Shown piece by piece: positions 9,403-18,518 of a stretch of DNA of 64,000 bases. A model generated the notes under the pieces. It saw only the letters and a list, made by a program, of their open reading frames with translations. It ran no database searches and was not told where the DNA came from. A program made the translations under genes and the position numbers. Source of the DNA: Deltaproteobacteria bacterium (lineage in GTDB: Bacteria > Desulfobacterota > BSN033 > UBA1163); contig JAGVBT010000039.1 of assembly GCA_020059605.1 (NCBI GenBank), forward strand, positions 1 through 64,000, in the 5' to 3' direction. How positions within the stretch are numbered: position 1 is the first letter of the stretch; every line of letters starts with the position of its first letter.

Positions 9403-10584
9403 ATGAATCCTCTCGTCATCATCTCGAAAGGGAAAGATCCTTACGACACCACAAGGAGGGCCTTGAAGGGTTTTCCACTGCCCGACCTTCAAAAGAGGAG
9501 AATTCTGATCAAACCCAATGCCGGCCGGTCCGCCTCGCCGGGCCAGGGCGTGACCACCCATCCACGAGTGGTCGAGGCCGCCATCGACCATCTGAGAGAG
9601 GAGGGGGGCAGGGAGATTGCCATTGGAGAGGGGTTCATCTTCGGGGTGGAGGGCCAGGAAGCCTTCCTGAGCACGGGATTCAAAGAAATCTCCGACAGGA
9701 AAAAAGTGAGGTTGTATGACTTAGATCGATTCGACCCGGCGGAGAGAAGAATCCCCGACGGGAAACTTCTCAGGAAAGTCAAGATCTCCTCCGCCTTGAA
9801 CGGTTTTGACTTTATCGTCTCTGTCCCGGTGATGAAGACCCACATGCATACCCGTGTCTCTCTCAGCATCAAGAATATGAAAGGTCTTCTCCTGCGGGGG
9901 GAAAAGGCAAGGCTTCATCACCTTCGCTCTGACCGGGAGATCGGTCAGGAGCATAAGGCGCTCGATCTCGCCATCTCGGAGATGGCGACGATTCTCATGC
10001 CCCATCTGGTCATCATCGACGGAACGGTCGGAATGGAAGGGATGGGGCCGGCCTATGGAAAACCCAAGGAGATGGGAGTCGTTCTGGTCGGCGACAACGG
10101 AGTCTCTGCGGATGCCGTGGCTTCCCGGCTGATGGGCTTCGCTCCCGAGACAATTCCGCACCTCCTGCTGTCGGCCCGGAGGGGACTCGGGGAGATTGGC
10201 CTTGAAAAGATCCGGGGCAAACCGGAGGACTATTTAAAGTGGGAAGACCCGTTTGAACCTCCCCCCTCAACATTCTCCATCTCCTTTCCAGACATCATGG
10301 TCTACGATGAGGGCTCCTGCAGCGCATGTCTTTCAACCCTGCTCGTCCTGCTCAGGGACTACACGTCAGGGATGACCGGCTATCGTCTGGCTGACAAAAA
10401 AATTCACATCGCCATCGGCAAAGGGTTGAAGAATTGCCCGGAAGGAACGATTCTGATCGGGAACTGCACGTCCCGGATGAAAAGAAGAGGGGTCTTCGTG
10501 CAAGGGTGCCCGCCCGTGCCTTCCCATATAACGAAAACGCTTTCACAAAAAAGGGGAATCCTTGGAAGGAAGGGGCAGAGATAG
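9403..10584 (+). CDS. DUF362 domain protein
   Basis: ILIKPNAGR...TTHPRVVEAAIDHLREEG...FIVSVPVMKTHMHTRVSLSIKNMKGLL. Confidence 0.85.
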   Translation: MNPLVIISKGKDPYDTTRRALKGFPLPDLQKRRILIKPNAGRSASPGQGVTTHPRVVEAAIDHLREEGGREIAIGEGFIFGVEGQEAFLSTGFKEISDRKKVRLYDLDRFDPAERRIPDGKLLRKVKISSALNGFDFIVSVPVMKTHMHTRVSLSIKNMKGLLLRGEKARLHHLRSDREIGQEHKALDLAISEMATILMPHLVIIDGTVGMEGMGPAYGKPKEMGVVLVGDNGVSADAVASRLMGFAPETIPHLLLSARRGLGEIGLEKIRGKPEDYLKWEDPFEPPPSTFSISFPDIMVYDEGSCSACLSTLLVLLRDYTSGMTGYRLADKKIHIAIGKGLKNCPEGTILIGNCTSRMKRRGVFVQGCPPVPSHITKTLSQKRGILGRKGQR

Positions 10585-10650
10585 AATCCGGTCCCTTGCC
10601 TTCTGGTCCGTCTTGGAGTATTTTAAATCTCATCCACAGGAGGTCAAACC

Positions 10651-11658
10651 ATGAAGAAGCCTATCGCTTGGGTCGTTTTATGGGGTCTTCTCTTCTCCTT
10701 TTTCCTGCCCGACCCTTCCCGGGCATTGACGACGGTCAAAGTGGGCGCGCTCAGGCTTTCCAGCACCGCTCCCATCTTCATCGGAATGGACAAAGGGTTC
10801 TTTGAGGCCGAGGGGATCAAGGTGGAGCCTGTCTGGTTCAAGGCGGCCGCGCCGATCGCCGTCGCCATGGCCAGCGGAGATATCGACGTAGGGGCCACCG
10901 GGTTGACCGCCGCCCTCTACAATTCCATTGCCCAGGGAATGAAGATCACCGTCGTTGCAGACAAGGGCCGGGAGTGGCCCGGATACAAACTGACGGCCAT
11001 CATCGTCCACCCGGAACAGTGGAAGGCCGGGGTCAGGGATTTGAAAGACCTGAAGGGAAAACGCATCGGGATTACCCAGATCGGATCAACCTTCCACTAC
11101 ATTCTTGGGAATCTGCTCGAAAAAAAGGGAATGTCCCTGAACGATGTGAAGGTCGTTCCTCTCGGAAGCGTGGCCAGCATGAGGGATACGGTGATCACCA
11201 ACCAGATCGAATCGGCCTTTCTCGTCCAGCCGCATATCACCGCCGTGGAAAAAGACGGAAAGGCAACCGTCCTCCTCTGGGCGGGAGACCACCTCCCCTA
11301 CCAGATTGCTGCTAACTTCTATGGAGAAAAGTTCATGAAGAACCGCCCGGCGGCCGTGGCCTTCATGAAAGGCTATATCCGGAGCTGCCGCTTCTATTAT
11401 GACTTTGCCCTTTCAAAAAAGGAGGGCCCCCAGTACCAGGAAGTCATCCACCTGATCTCCAAATACACCGAACAACAACCGGAGGCCGTTGCCCTCGCCC
11501 TCCCCTATATGGATCGAAACGGGGAGCTTTATGCGGAAGACATTCAGAAACAGCTGGACTGGTATGAGCGAAACGGAATGGTCTCCAAAAAGATGTCAAG
11601 CTCCGAACTGGTGGACCTCTCCTTCTGGAAGGAAGCCATGGGACAATTAGGGAAATAG
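10651..11658 (+). CDS. NMT1/SsuA-like ABC transporter substrate-binding protein
   Basis: Signal peptide, VKVGALRLSSTAPIFIGMDKGFFEAEGIKVEPVWF. Confidence 0.88.
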   Translation: MKKPIAWVVLWGLLFSFFLPDPSRALTTVKVGALRLSSTAPIFIGMDKGFFEAEGIKVEPVWFKAAAPIAVAMASGDIDVGATGLTAALYNSIAQGMKITVVADKGREWPGYKLTAIIVHPEQWKAGVRDLKDLKGKRIGITQIGSTFHYILGNLLEKKGMSLNDVKVVPLGSVASMRDTVITNQIESAFLVQPHITAVEKDGKATVLLWAGDHLPYQIAANFYGEKFMKNRPAAVAFMKGYIRSCRFYYDFALSKKEGPQYQEVIHLISKYTEQQPEAVALALPYMDRNGELYAEDIQKQLDWYERNGMVSKKMSSSELVDLSFWKEAMGQLGK

Positions 11659-11660
11659 AG

Positions 11661-11702
11661 GAGTTATGAGGTGTGAGTTATGAGGTGTGAGTTATGAGGT
11701 GT
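11661..11702. repeat. 14-bp tandem repeat GAGTTATGAGGTGT x3
   Basis: Three perfect copies followed by degenerate GAGTTATAAGTTATGAGTT. Confidence 0.9.
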
Positions 11703-11725
11703 GAGTTATAAGTTATGAGTTCTGT

Positions 11726-12511
11726 GTGATGAAGGTATTGATCGACCATCTCTCTAAGGTTTATGCCGATCGCCGGGGGGAGTCCACGGAAGCCCTACGG
11801 GATATTCATTTCGATATCAGGGACAATGAGTTCGTCGTCGTCGTGGGCCCCAGCGGTTGTGGAAAATCGACGCTTCTCAATATCGTTGCCGGACTCCTCA
11901 GTTCCACTTCCGGTCAGGTTGTCTTTGAGGGAACTCAAATCGATTCGAGGCCCCATACGGCTGTTGTCTTTCAAGATTTTGCTCTCTTCCCATGGAGGAC
12001 GGTGCTTAAAAACATTGTCTACGGCCTGGAGGAGAGGAGGATCAGGGGACAGCAACAGCAGGAGATCGCTCGAAGATATATCACCCTGGTCGGACTTCAA
12101 GGATTCGAAAACAAGTATCCCCATCAGCTCTCCGGCGGGATGAAACAACGCGTCTCAATCGCCAGGGCCCTCGCCAACGACTCTCTGCTTCTCCTCATGG
12201 ACGAACCGTTTTCCGCCCTGGATGCACAGACCCGAACCTTGATGCAGTACGAGCTTTCGAGAATCTGGGAGGAGACCCACAAAAGTCTTCTCTACATCAC
12301 CCATAATATCCAGGAGGCCGTCTTTTTAGGGGATCGCGTGGTGGTTCTGTCGAGAAGGCCGGGCAGAATTCTGGACATCATCAAGATCGACCTTCCCAGG
12401 CCAAGGGGGGAACATCTCACCCTCGAAAAAAGATACCTGGAATACGTGGATGCCATCTGGGGTCACATTAAAAACCAGGCCAGGGAAGCGATGGAAGAGA
12501 CAGGAGGATAG
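11726..12511 (+). CDS. Nitrate/sulfonate/taurine-type ABC transporter ATP-binding protein
   Basis: GPSGCGKSTLLNIVAGL, LSGGMKQRVSIARAL, MDEPFSALDAQTR. Confidence 0.9.
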   Translation: MMKVLIDHLSKVYADRRGESTEALRDIHFDIRDNEFVVVVGPSGCGKSTLLNIVAGLLSSTSGQVVFEGTQIDSRPHTAVVFQDFALFPWRTVLKNIVYGLEERRIRGQQQQEIARRYITLVGLQGFENKYPHQLSGGMKQRVSIARALANDSLLLLMDEPFSALDAQTRTLMQYELSRIWEETHKSLLYITHNIQEAVFLGDRVVVLSRRPGRILDIIKIDLPRPRGEHLTLEKRYLEYVDAIWGHIKNQAREAMEETGG

Positions 12512-12516
12512 GAGAA

Positions 12517-13320
12517 GTGGACCAACCCATGGTGGGAAAAGCCATCGTCCAGGATAAGACCTATTTCCTTCAGATGAGAGAACACCCCTGGCTGAGCATC
12601 GGTTCTTTTATGTTCATTCTCCTCCTGTGGGAAGGGGTGAGCCGAATGGCTTGGATCCCCTCCCTCTTCCTTCCTGCTCCGAGTTCCATCCTTTCCGAAG
12701 GATGGACGATGATCAAGACAGGGATCCTCTTCAAGCACATCTTTTCAAGCCTCTCCCGGATCCTCTGGGGATTCATCATTGCCTGCAGCCTTGGGATCAT
12801 AGCAGGTATCCTGATCGGGTCCTTCAGTATTCCGGAAGCAGTCGGCAATCCTATCATTGCGGCAACTTTCCCGATTCCGAAAATTGCCATCCTCCCTCTG
12901 TTGATCCTCTGGTTGGGAATTGGGGAAGCGTCGAAAGTAGCGGTGATCGCCTTGGGCGTTTTTTTCCCGATGGTGATCAATGTCTACACGGGGGTCAAGA
13001 ATGTGGATCCCCTTTTGATCAAGGCGGCCTTGAGCCTGGGCTCGAACCGGGCAAGAATTATCCGGAAGGTGATTTTTCCGAGCATTCTTCCGATGATATT
13101 TGCCGGCATGAAACTGGGGATCGGGATTGCGCTCCTCCTTGTGGTCGCTGCAGAAATGGTCGCCGCGGATGCCGGGATCGGGTTCATGATCCTGACCGCA
13201 GCGGACCTGATGCAGACGAATAAATTGATGGTGGGTCTCATCGTCCTTTCACTACTCGGAATCTTCTTTAACTGGCTGTTCAAAAAATTGGAACACCTTG
13301 TGATCCCGTGGAAACAATGA
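12517..13320 (+). CDS. ABC transporter permease (SsuC/TauC-like)
   Basis: Multi-TM; EAA-like loop KAALSLGSNRARIIRKVIFPSILPMIFAGMKL. Confidence 0.9.
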   Translation: MDQPMVGKAIVQDKTYFLQMREHPWLSIGSFMFILLLWEGVSRMAWIPSLFLPAPSSILSEGWTMIKTGILFKHIFSSLSRILWGFIIACSLGIIAGILIGSFSIPEAVGNPIIAATFPIPKIAILPLLILWLGIGEASKVAVIALGVFFPMVINVYTGVKNVDPLLIKAALSLGSNRARIIRKVIFPSILPMIFAGMKLGIGIALLLVVAAEMVAADAGIGFMILTAADLMQTNKLMVGLIVLSLLGIFFNWLFKKLEHLVIPWKQ

Positions 13321-13345
13321 TCTTCCGAAAAAAAGAGGGGAAACC

Positions 13346-14629
13346 ATGAAGTTCATCGTTAGGAGATCGAATTTGCAGGGGACCATCCAGATCCCCGGCA
13401 ATAAATCCGCCACGGCGCGGGCCGTCGTTCTCGGCGGTTTAGCCGAGGGGAGATCCCTTGTCAGCAATCCTCTTCCGGGAGTGGATAGCTTCTCAATCGT
13501 GGGCATGATGCAGGCCCTGGGCGCCGAAATCGATACGTCCAACCCAAAGGAATGGAGCTTTGAGGGAGTGGCCAATCAGCCCCGTGTTCCGGGTGGCGTG
13601 CTCGACGCCGGCAACTCCGGCACGGGCTATTACCTCCTGACCGCTGTTGCCTCCCTCATCGATGGCTGCTCCGTCATTTCTGGGGATTACCAGATATGCC
13701 GCCGTCCTGCTCAACCTCTCATCGACGGACTGAACGACCTGGGCGCTCATGTCTTCTCCACCCGGAATGCCGGGGTTGCACCCCTGGTGATCAAAGGCCC
13801 CCTCAAGGGCGGCCGGACCAGGCTGCCCGGCATCAACTCCCAGTGGCTGAGCCCCCTGCTGATTGCAGGCGCTTTGAGCAGGGAAGGAATCACGGTCATG
13901 GAGGACAACCTGATGGAACGGCCTTACGTTGATATGACCATGGCCTGGATGAAGCTCGCCGGAGCCGCATGCAGCCACAAGAGCTACGATGAGTTCCATG
14001 TGCCCGGCGGCCAGCGATACAGGGCCTTCACAGCCCATGTGCCTGCGGACTGGGGCAGTTCCGGTTATCCCATGATCGGCGCTGCCCTCACCGACTCCCG
14101 GGTCACCTTTACGGGAATGGACCCCGGTGATTTTGCGGGAGAGCGCAGATATCCTTACATCCTTCAGGAGATGGGCGCTAAAGTCTCCTTCAGCGATGGC
14201 GGCCGCACCGTTACGGTGGAAGGTGGTAGCGATCTGCAAGGCATCGAGATTGACTGTTCCGGCACCCCGGATGCCGTCCCCATCCTCGCTGTGCTGGGGT
14301 GCAAAGCAAAAGGGAAAACCGTGCTTTACAACATTGGCGCCAGCCGCCTCAAGGAGACCGACCGTACCCGCTCCATCATGGAGGAGTTGACCAGGATGGG
14401 CGGAAAGTTCGAAGAGACGCCCGACAGCCTGACCATCTACCACTCCGAACTCAAGGGCGCCGAGATCGACGGCCGGCACGACCACCGCATCGTCATGGCC
14501 ACGGCTGTAGCTGGTTTGATGGCTAAGGGAACGACATCGATTGACGATGCGGAATTTGTAAAGGTATCGTTTCCCAACTTTTACGAGGTGATAAAGGAGT
14601 TGGGCGCTCAAATCGAATTGATGAAATAA
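13346..14629 (+). CDS. aroA: EPSP synthase family (3-phosphoshikimate 1-carboxyvinyltransferase), divergent
   Basis: PGNKSATAR, GNSGT, SRLKETDRT, DHRIVMA, KVSFPNF motifs. Confidence 0.82.
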   Translation: MKFIVRRSNLQGTIQIPGNKSATARAVVLGGLAEGRSLVSNPLPGVDSFSIVGMMQALGAEIDTSNPKEWSFEGVANQPRVPGGVLDAGNSGTGYYLLTAVASLIDGCSVISGDYQICRRPAQPLIDGLNDLGAHVFSTRNAGVAPLVIKGPLKGGRTRLPGINSQWLSPLLIAGALSREGITVMEDNLMERPYVDMTMAWMKLAGAACSHKSYDEFHVPGGQRYRAFTAHVPADWGSSGYPMIGAALTDSRVTFTGMDPGDFAGERRYPYILQEMGAKVSFSDGGRTVTVEGGSDLQGIEIDCSGTPDAVPILAVLGCKAKGKTVLYNIGASRLKETDRTRSIMEELTRMGGKFEETPDSLTIYHSELKGAEIDGRHDHRIVMATAVAGLMAKGTTSIDDAEFVKVSFPNFYEVIKELGAQIELMK

Positions 14630-14916
14630 TGGGAAAGAGAACAAGGTCAAAATCGTTCCAGGCATTGAGAGAAAAAAGAAAGGAGATCGATCTCATCGAT
14701 GAGAAACTCCTTTCTCTGCTCAACCGGCGCCTCTCCATTGCATTGGAGATTGGAAGGATTAAAAAAGAGAGGAAAGAAAAGATTTACAATCCAGAGAGGG
14801 AAAGTGAGATCTTAAAAAGATTGAATTCAAAAAATCCAGGTCCCCTCAGGGAAGAAGATCTGAAAAAGATTTTCAAAAAGGTCATGATCGTGTGCCGTAA
14901 ATCTCAAATCCGTTAA
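14629..14916 (+). CDS. Chorismate mutase, AroQ class
   Basis: REKRKEIDLIDEKLLSLLNRRLSIALEIGRIKKERKEKIYNPERESEIL; TAATG overlap with aroA. Confidence 0.85.
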   Translation: MGKRTRSKSFQALREKRKEIDLIDEKLLSLLNRRLSIALEIGRIKKERKEKIYNPERESEILKRLNSKNPGPLREEDLKKIFKKVMIVCRKSQIR

Positions 14917-16403
14917 GCGGCAGAAGGCTCGATAAACGCATCCCGGAGGAGTTTGCTCTGCCTTGAAAAGGCCTGGCGGGGATTCCTCGTATCCTTCATC
15001 AACGATATCTCCTGTGTGATGAGCCGTGTGACATTCAGAAGGTAGGTTTCCGGTTTCTTCATTTCTTTTTGATAGAGGGGATGCTGTTGATTGATATAGA
15101 TCACCGTGCCTTCCGTAAAACACTCCGGCCCTTCCTCCCTAAAATCATCCACACAAACCGACACGCCCGCTTCTCCGAATCGCATCCTCTGGACAACGGC
15201 ATTAGGGGTCAATCGCTTGACCATGGGGGATTTCTTTCTCGCTTTTTTCGGCGGAGGGGGCGGCAGGCTCTCCCCGCTGACTTTCCCTTCTTCGGTAGGC
15301 TCAACCTCTTTCTCTTCCTTCGGCTCCAACTTTTTTGAAACAACCCCTGCGCCGCCCATGCCTTCGCCTTCTCCCGCCAGGGGAATGGCCCCAAAAGGAG
15401 AAAGGTCGGGGTTCAAAACCAGCGCACGGTGAACCCTCTGTAAAGCCTCCTTCAACGCCTTACTCGCCTTTCGTTTCTCCTTGCGGCCTGCCAACCGCTT
15501 GAGAATGCCGTCAACCTCTTTGACGACCTTATCCATGACGTTCCGGAAAGCCTGGTAGGGCGGACTATCGGTCACAAACCCTGAACGGTCCGTTGTGACC
15601 GGAAGAAAATCGGCGTGCACTTCTCCCCGAATCCTGGAAACAATCTTCCCCCAGTGCTCCAATCCGAAGAGCTCCCTCTTGACCGTCACCTGTTTCACCT
15701 TCACTTCAACTCCCAGTTCCACCGGGGAAGAAGTCGATGAAGGGAGGATGATGATCTCCCCATGGACCGGACCGAACTCTGTTCCCTCAAGGAAAGGAAT
15801 CCGGTGTCCACTCAGGCTTCTGGGAGTGATCCGCTCTCCGTTTAACCTGACCGTAAAATGGGTGGCCTTTAAAGGGGTCCCTTCAACAATTTTTCGAACC
15901 ACCTCTTCGGGTTCAAAGACCCGTGTCAATCTGAGGAGCGTCACGGTGGTGCCATCCCCTCTTTCTCGATCGGGTGGCAGGACCTGGAGGGGAAGGTTCC
16001 ACTGGCCCCCCTCTTTTTCCCATTCCATCTTGTCGAACGTCACCCTGGCCGCAAAATCGCTTTTTTGAGTATAGACCTCAAAGCACTCGCAGGCGGAAAG
16101 ACTGGCAAACTTACCGATGCCGAACTGACCGATACGGTCGCGGTGAAAAAGAGGAGATCTCGCCTTCAAAACCTTTTCCTGGGAGCCGATATTAAAATAC
16201 TGCCGGAGGCCCTCCCGGTCCATCCCCGTGCCGTTATCTTTGACCTCGATAAACTCGCCGGTCATCTTGATGAAAACCTCGGTGGCATCCGCATCGTAGG
16301 CATTGTTTACCAGCTCCCGGATGAGCTCAATGCTTTCCGAATAGAGCCTTTCCCCGATCGTGATCAAATGGCTTTTATCAACCGTAACCGGAAGGACTTC
16401 CAT
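14913..16403 (-). CDS. GHKL (HSP90/MORC-like) ATPase with separate C-terminal conserved domain
   Basis: ELVNNAYDADATEV, VKDNGTGM, GQFGIGKFASLSACE Bergerat-fold motifs; Pro/Lys-rich linker; C-terminal INQQHPLYQ module. Confidence 0.8.
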   Translation of the reverse strand: MEVLPVTVDKSHLITIGERLYSESIELIRELVNNAYDADATEVFIKMTGEFIEVKDNGTGMDREGLRQYFNIGSQEKVLKARSPLFHRDRIGQFGIGKFASLSACECFEVYTQKSDFAARVTFDKMEWEKEGGQWNLPLQVLPPDRERGDGTTVTLLRLTRVFEPEEVVRKIVEGTPLKATHFTVRLNGERITPRSLSGHRIPFLEGTEFGPVHGEIIILPSSTSSPVELGVEVKVKQVTVKRELFGLEHWGKIVSRIRGEVHADFLPVTTDRSGFVTDSPPYQAFRNVMDKVVKEVDGILKRLAGRKEKRKASKALKEALQRVHRALVLNPDLSPFGAIPLAGEGEGMGGAGVVSKKLEPKEEKEVEPTEEGKVSGESLPPPPPKKARKKSPMVKRLTPNAVVQRMRFGEAGVSVCVDDFREEGPECFTEGTVIYINQQHPLYQKEMKKPETYLLNVTRLITQEISLMKDTRNPRQAFSRQSKLLRDAFIEPSAA

Positions 16404-16439
16404 CTATCCGCTCCATTCCTTCATCTCATACTTGTTGAT

Positions 16440-16700
16440 TTAAATGGAACTCCACTCAATTTCGTCGATGACCTTCAATATCTCGCCTGTCAGCGTGAGG
16501 ATATCTTCCATGTGCCGTCCTACCTTCAGAGGCGGAGCGACCAGAACCCACGCCCCTGGCCCAAGATACACACTGGCCATGATGCTCTGAGCCAAACTCG
16601 TTTGTTGCAGGAGTTCCCGAACCGAACGGGCAGGCGTGACCTCTGAAGGAGACGCAAGCGGAGGGATTGAATCCGGATGAACTCCCCGATCAGAAAACAT
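16440..16700 (-). CDS. Small hypothetical protein upstream of the GHKL ATPase
   Basis: 86-aa ORF, 36-nt gap to the GHKL start; coherent C-terminal half; N-terminus uncertain. Confidence 0.4.
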   Translation of the reverse strand: MFSDRGVHPDSIPPLASPSEVTPARSVRELLQQTSLAQSIMASVYLGPGAWVLVAPPLKVGRHMEDILTLTGEILKVIDEIEWSSI

Positions 16701-16960
16701 TTTTCTTCGGGATCTTCCATAAAGCTCATTTATTGCATTTTAAACCTTTTCGGGTTTGTCCACCGGTATTCCCCGCACCTCCCCCATCCATAACTCCCGC
16801 CTGAATGTACAAAAAAGTGGAGAATCTGTCAAGAAAAATCCCAATGCGCATTTTGGAGTTGACAGAGAGGCTAAAAGGGTTTAGGGTAAAAAACAAGTCG
16901 GAGGGAATCCCATGCCGGATGAACCGAAGATTCTAATCAAGGGATGAAAGAAGGAGATCA

Positions 16961-17944
16961 ATGATGGCCATCCTGATCACCGGCGGAGCGGGGTATATTG
17001 GAAGCCATACGGTTAAGGAACTTCTCCGGCATGGCCATGAACCCGTTGTTTATGACAATCTCCAAACCGGCCATCGAAAGGCTGTCATGAACGCCCCATT
17101 GATTGAAGGAGATCTATCAGACTTGGAGAGACTGGAGAAAACGTTTCGCTCATTTTCCATTAAGGCCGTCATCCACTTTGCGGCCGACTCCCTGGTGGGA
17201 GAATCGATGGAAAACCCGTTGAAGTATTTTGCCAACAATGTCAAAAACAGCATCCAGCTTCTTGAAGCAATGGTCCGGTTCAATGTGAAAAAAATAGTTT
17301 TTTCCTCTTCTGCGGCTGTTTACGGGGAGCCGAAGGAGGTTCCGATCACCGAGGAGCACCCGTGCCGGCCGACCAACCCATACGGTGAAACGAAATGGAT
17401 CTTCGAGAAGGCTCTGGAAGCCCTCCACCGGTCCGGGAAGATTGACTTTATCTCCCTCAGGTATTTTAATGCGGCCGGGGCCGATCCCGAAGGAGAGCTG
17501 GGGGAAGACCACGCCCCTGAAACCCATCTCGTCCCCATCTGTATTAACTCAGCCTTGGATGGAAGGCCTGTCCCGATCTTCGGGACAAACTATGATACCC
17601 CTGACGGAACCTGCATTCGCGATTATATCCATGTCACAGACCTGGCGCTGGCCCACCTCCTGGCCCTTGAGAACCTGGGGCATGACGGAACGGCCGGGGT
17701 CTATAACCTTGGAAATGGCAGCGGGTATTCGGTGAAACAGGTGGTCGGAACGGTGGAGAGGGTGACAGGAATCAAGATCGCAACCGTCGAATCACCTCCG
17801 AGGCCGGGCGACCCGGCCCGGTTGGTGGCTGGCTCCGCCAGGATCAGAAAGGCGCTGGGATGGACGCCCAACTACCCGGAGATTGAAAGGATCGTTGAAA
17901 CCGCCTATCGATGGCATTTGAATCATCCGACTGGAATGGGTTGA
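16961..17944 (+). CDS. galE: UDP-glucose 4-epimerase
   Basis: ILITGGAGYIGSHTVKELL, SSSAAVYG, YGETKW motifs. Confidence 0.93.
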   Translation: MMAILITGGAGYIGSHTVKELLRHGHEPVVYDNLQTGHRKAVMNAPLIEGDLSDLERLEKTFRSFSIKAVIHFAADSLVGESMENPLKYFANNVKNSIQLLEAMVRFNVKKIVFSSSAAVYGEPKEVPITEEHPCRPTNPYGETKWIFEKALEALHRSGKIDFISLRYFNAAGADPEGELGEDHAPETHLVPICINSALDGRPVPIFGTNYDTPDGTCIRDYIHVTDLALAHLLALENLGHDGTAGVYNLGNGSGYSVKQVVGTVERVTGIKIATVESPPRPGDPARLVAGSARIRKALGWTPNYPEIERIVETAYRWHLNHPTGMG

Positions 17945-17989
17945 TGTTTCACGCCGGAGAAAAGTCTCAAGAAAAATGAAAAATTCCAC

Positions 17990-18017
17990 TTGCTTTTTGA
18001 AAACTTTCTTGTATAAT
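17990..18017 (+). promoter_or_regulatory. Candidate sigma70 promoter for the HU gene (TTGCTT-16-TATAAT)
   Basis: Perfect -10 TATAAT, 39 bp before the ATG. Confidence 0.6.
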
Positions 18018-18056
18018 CTGTTCAAATAAATTTTTTCTTTCGAGGAGGGTACAAAC

Positions 18057-18359
18057 ATGGCAGGAAAGAAACCGCTCACCAAATCACAGATTGTCTCTTA
18101 TTTTGCAAAGAAGTTCGATCTCTCCAAAAAGGCAGCCGGAACCATCATCGACGAATTCGCAGTGTTAGCCATTGCGGAAACCAAGAAGGCAAGTTCTTTT
18201 ACCCTGCCCGGCATCGGCAAACTCGTCCTGGTAAAACGGAAAGCCCGTGTGGGAAGAAATCCGGCAACCGGCGCTGTGATCAACATTCCAGCGAAGACCG
18301 TGGTCAAGATGCGGGTCGCCAAGGCATGCAAGGACGCCATCGTCCCGCCGAAAAAGTAA
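18057..18359 (+). CDS. HU/IHF family DNA-binding protein
   Basis: LTKSQIVSYFAKKFDLSKKAAGTIIDEF..GRNPATGAVINIPAKTVVKMRVAKACKDAI; RBS GAGGAGGG. Confidence 0.92.
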   Translation: MAGKKPLTKSQIVSYFAKKFDLSKKAAGTIIDEFAVLAIAETKKASSFTLPGIGKLVLVKRKARVGRNPATGAVINIPAKTVVKMRVAKACKDAIVPPKK

Positions 18360-18518
18360 CCACCGTATTCCAACAGACCGGGGTTATTCAAAAATTCATG
18401 CGGAAAGGGGAACAATCTCCCGAAGATCGCAGAGGGATATTGTTCTCCTTTGTTTGAATTTCTGTTCCCAGAGGAAAAACAGGCCGTTTCCACCATATAT
18501 CCTTATGGGAACGGGGGC

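Noticed and set aside
11661-11702. CRISPR-like array
   Set aside because: Contiguous 14-bp tandem copies without spacers; also true for 36407-36448
13493-14665. 390-aa minus-strand ORF opposite aroA
   Set aside because: Antisense shadow of a well-supported EPSP synthase gene
14913-16700. Calling the GHKL region a phage-defence system
   Set aside because: No nuclease, methylase or other defence effector adjacent; only family resemblance
18409-18460. Terminator after the HU gene (GGGGAACAAT...ATTGTTCTCC)
   Set aside because: Stem is plausible but the loop is large and no clear T-run follows; left out of features
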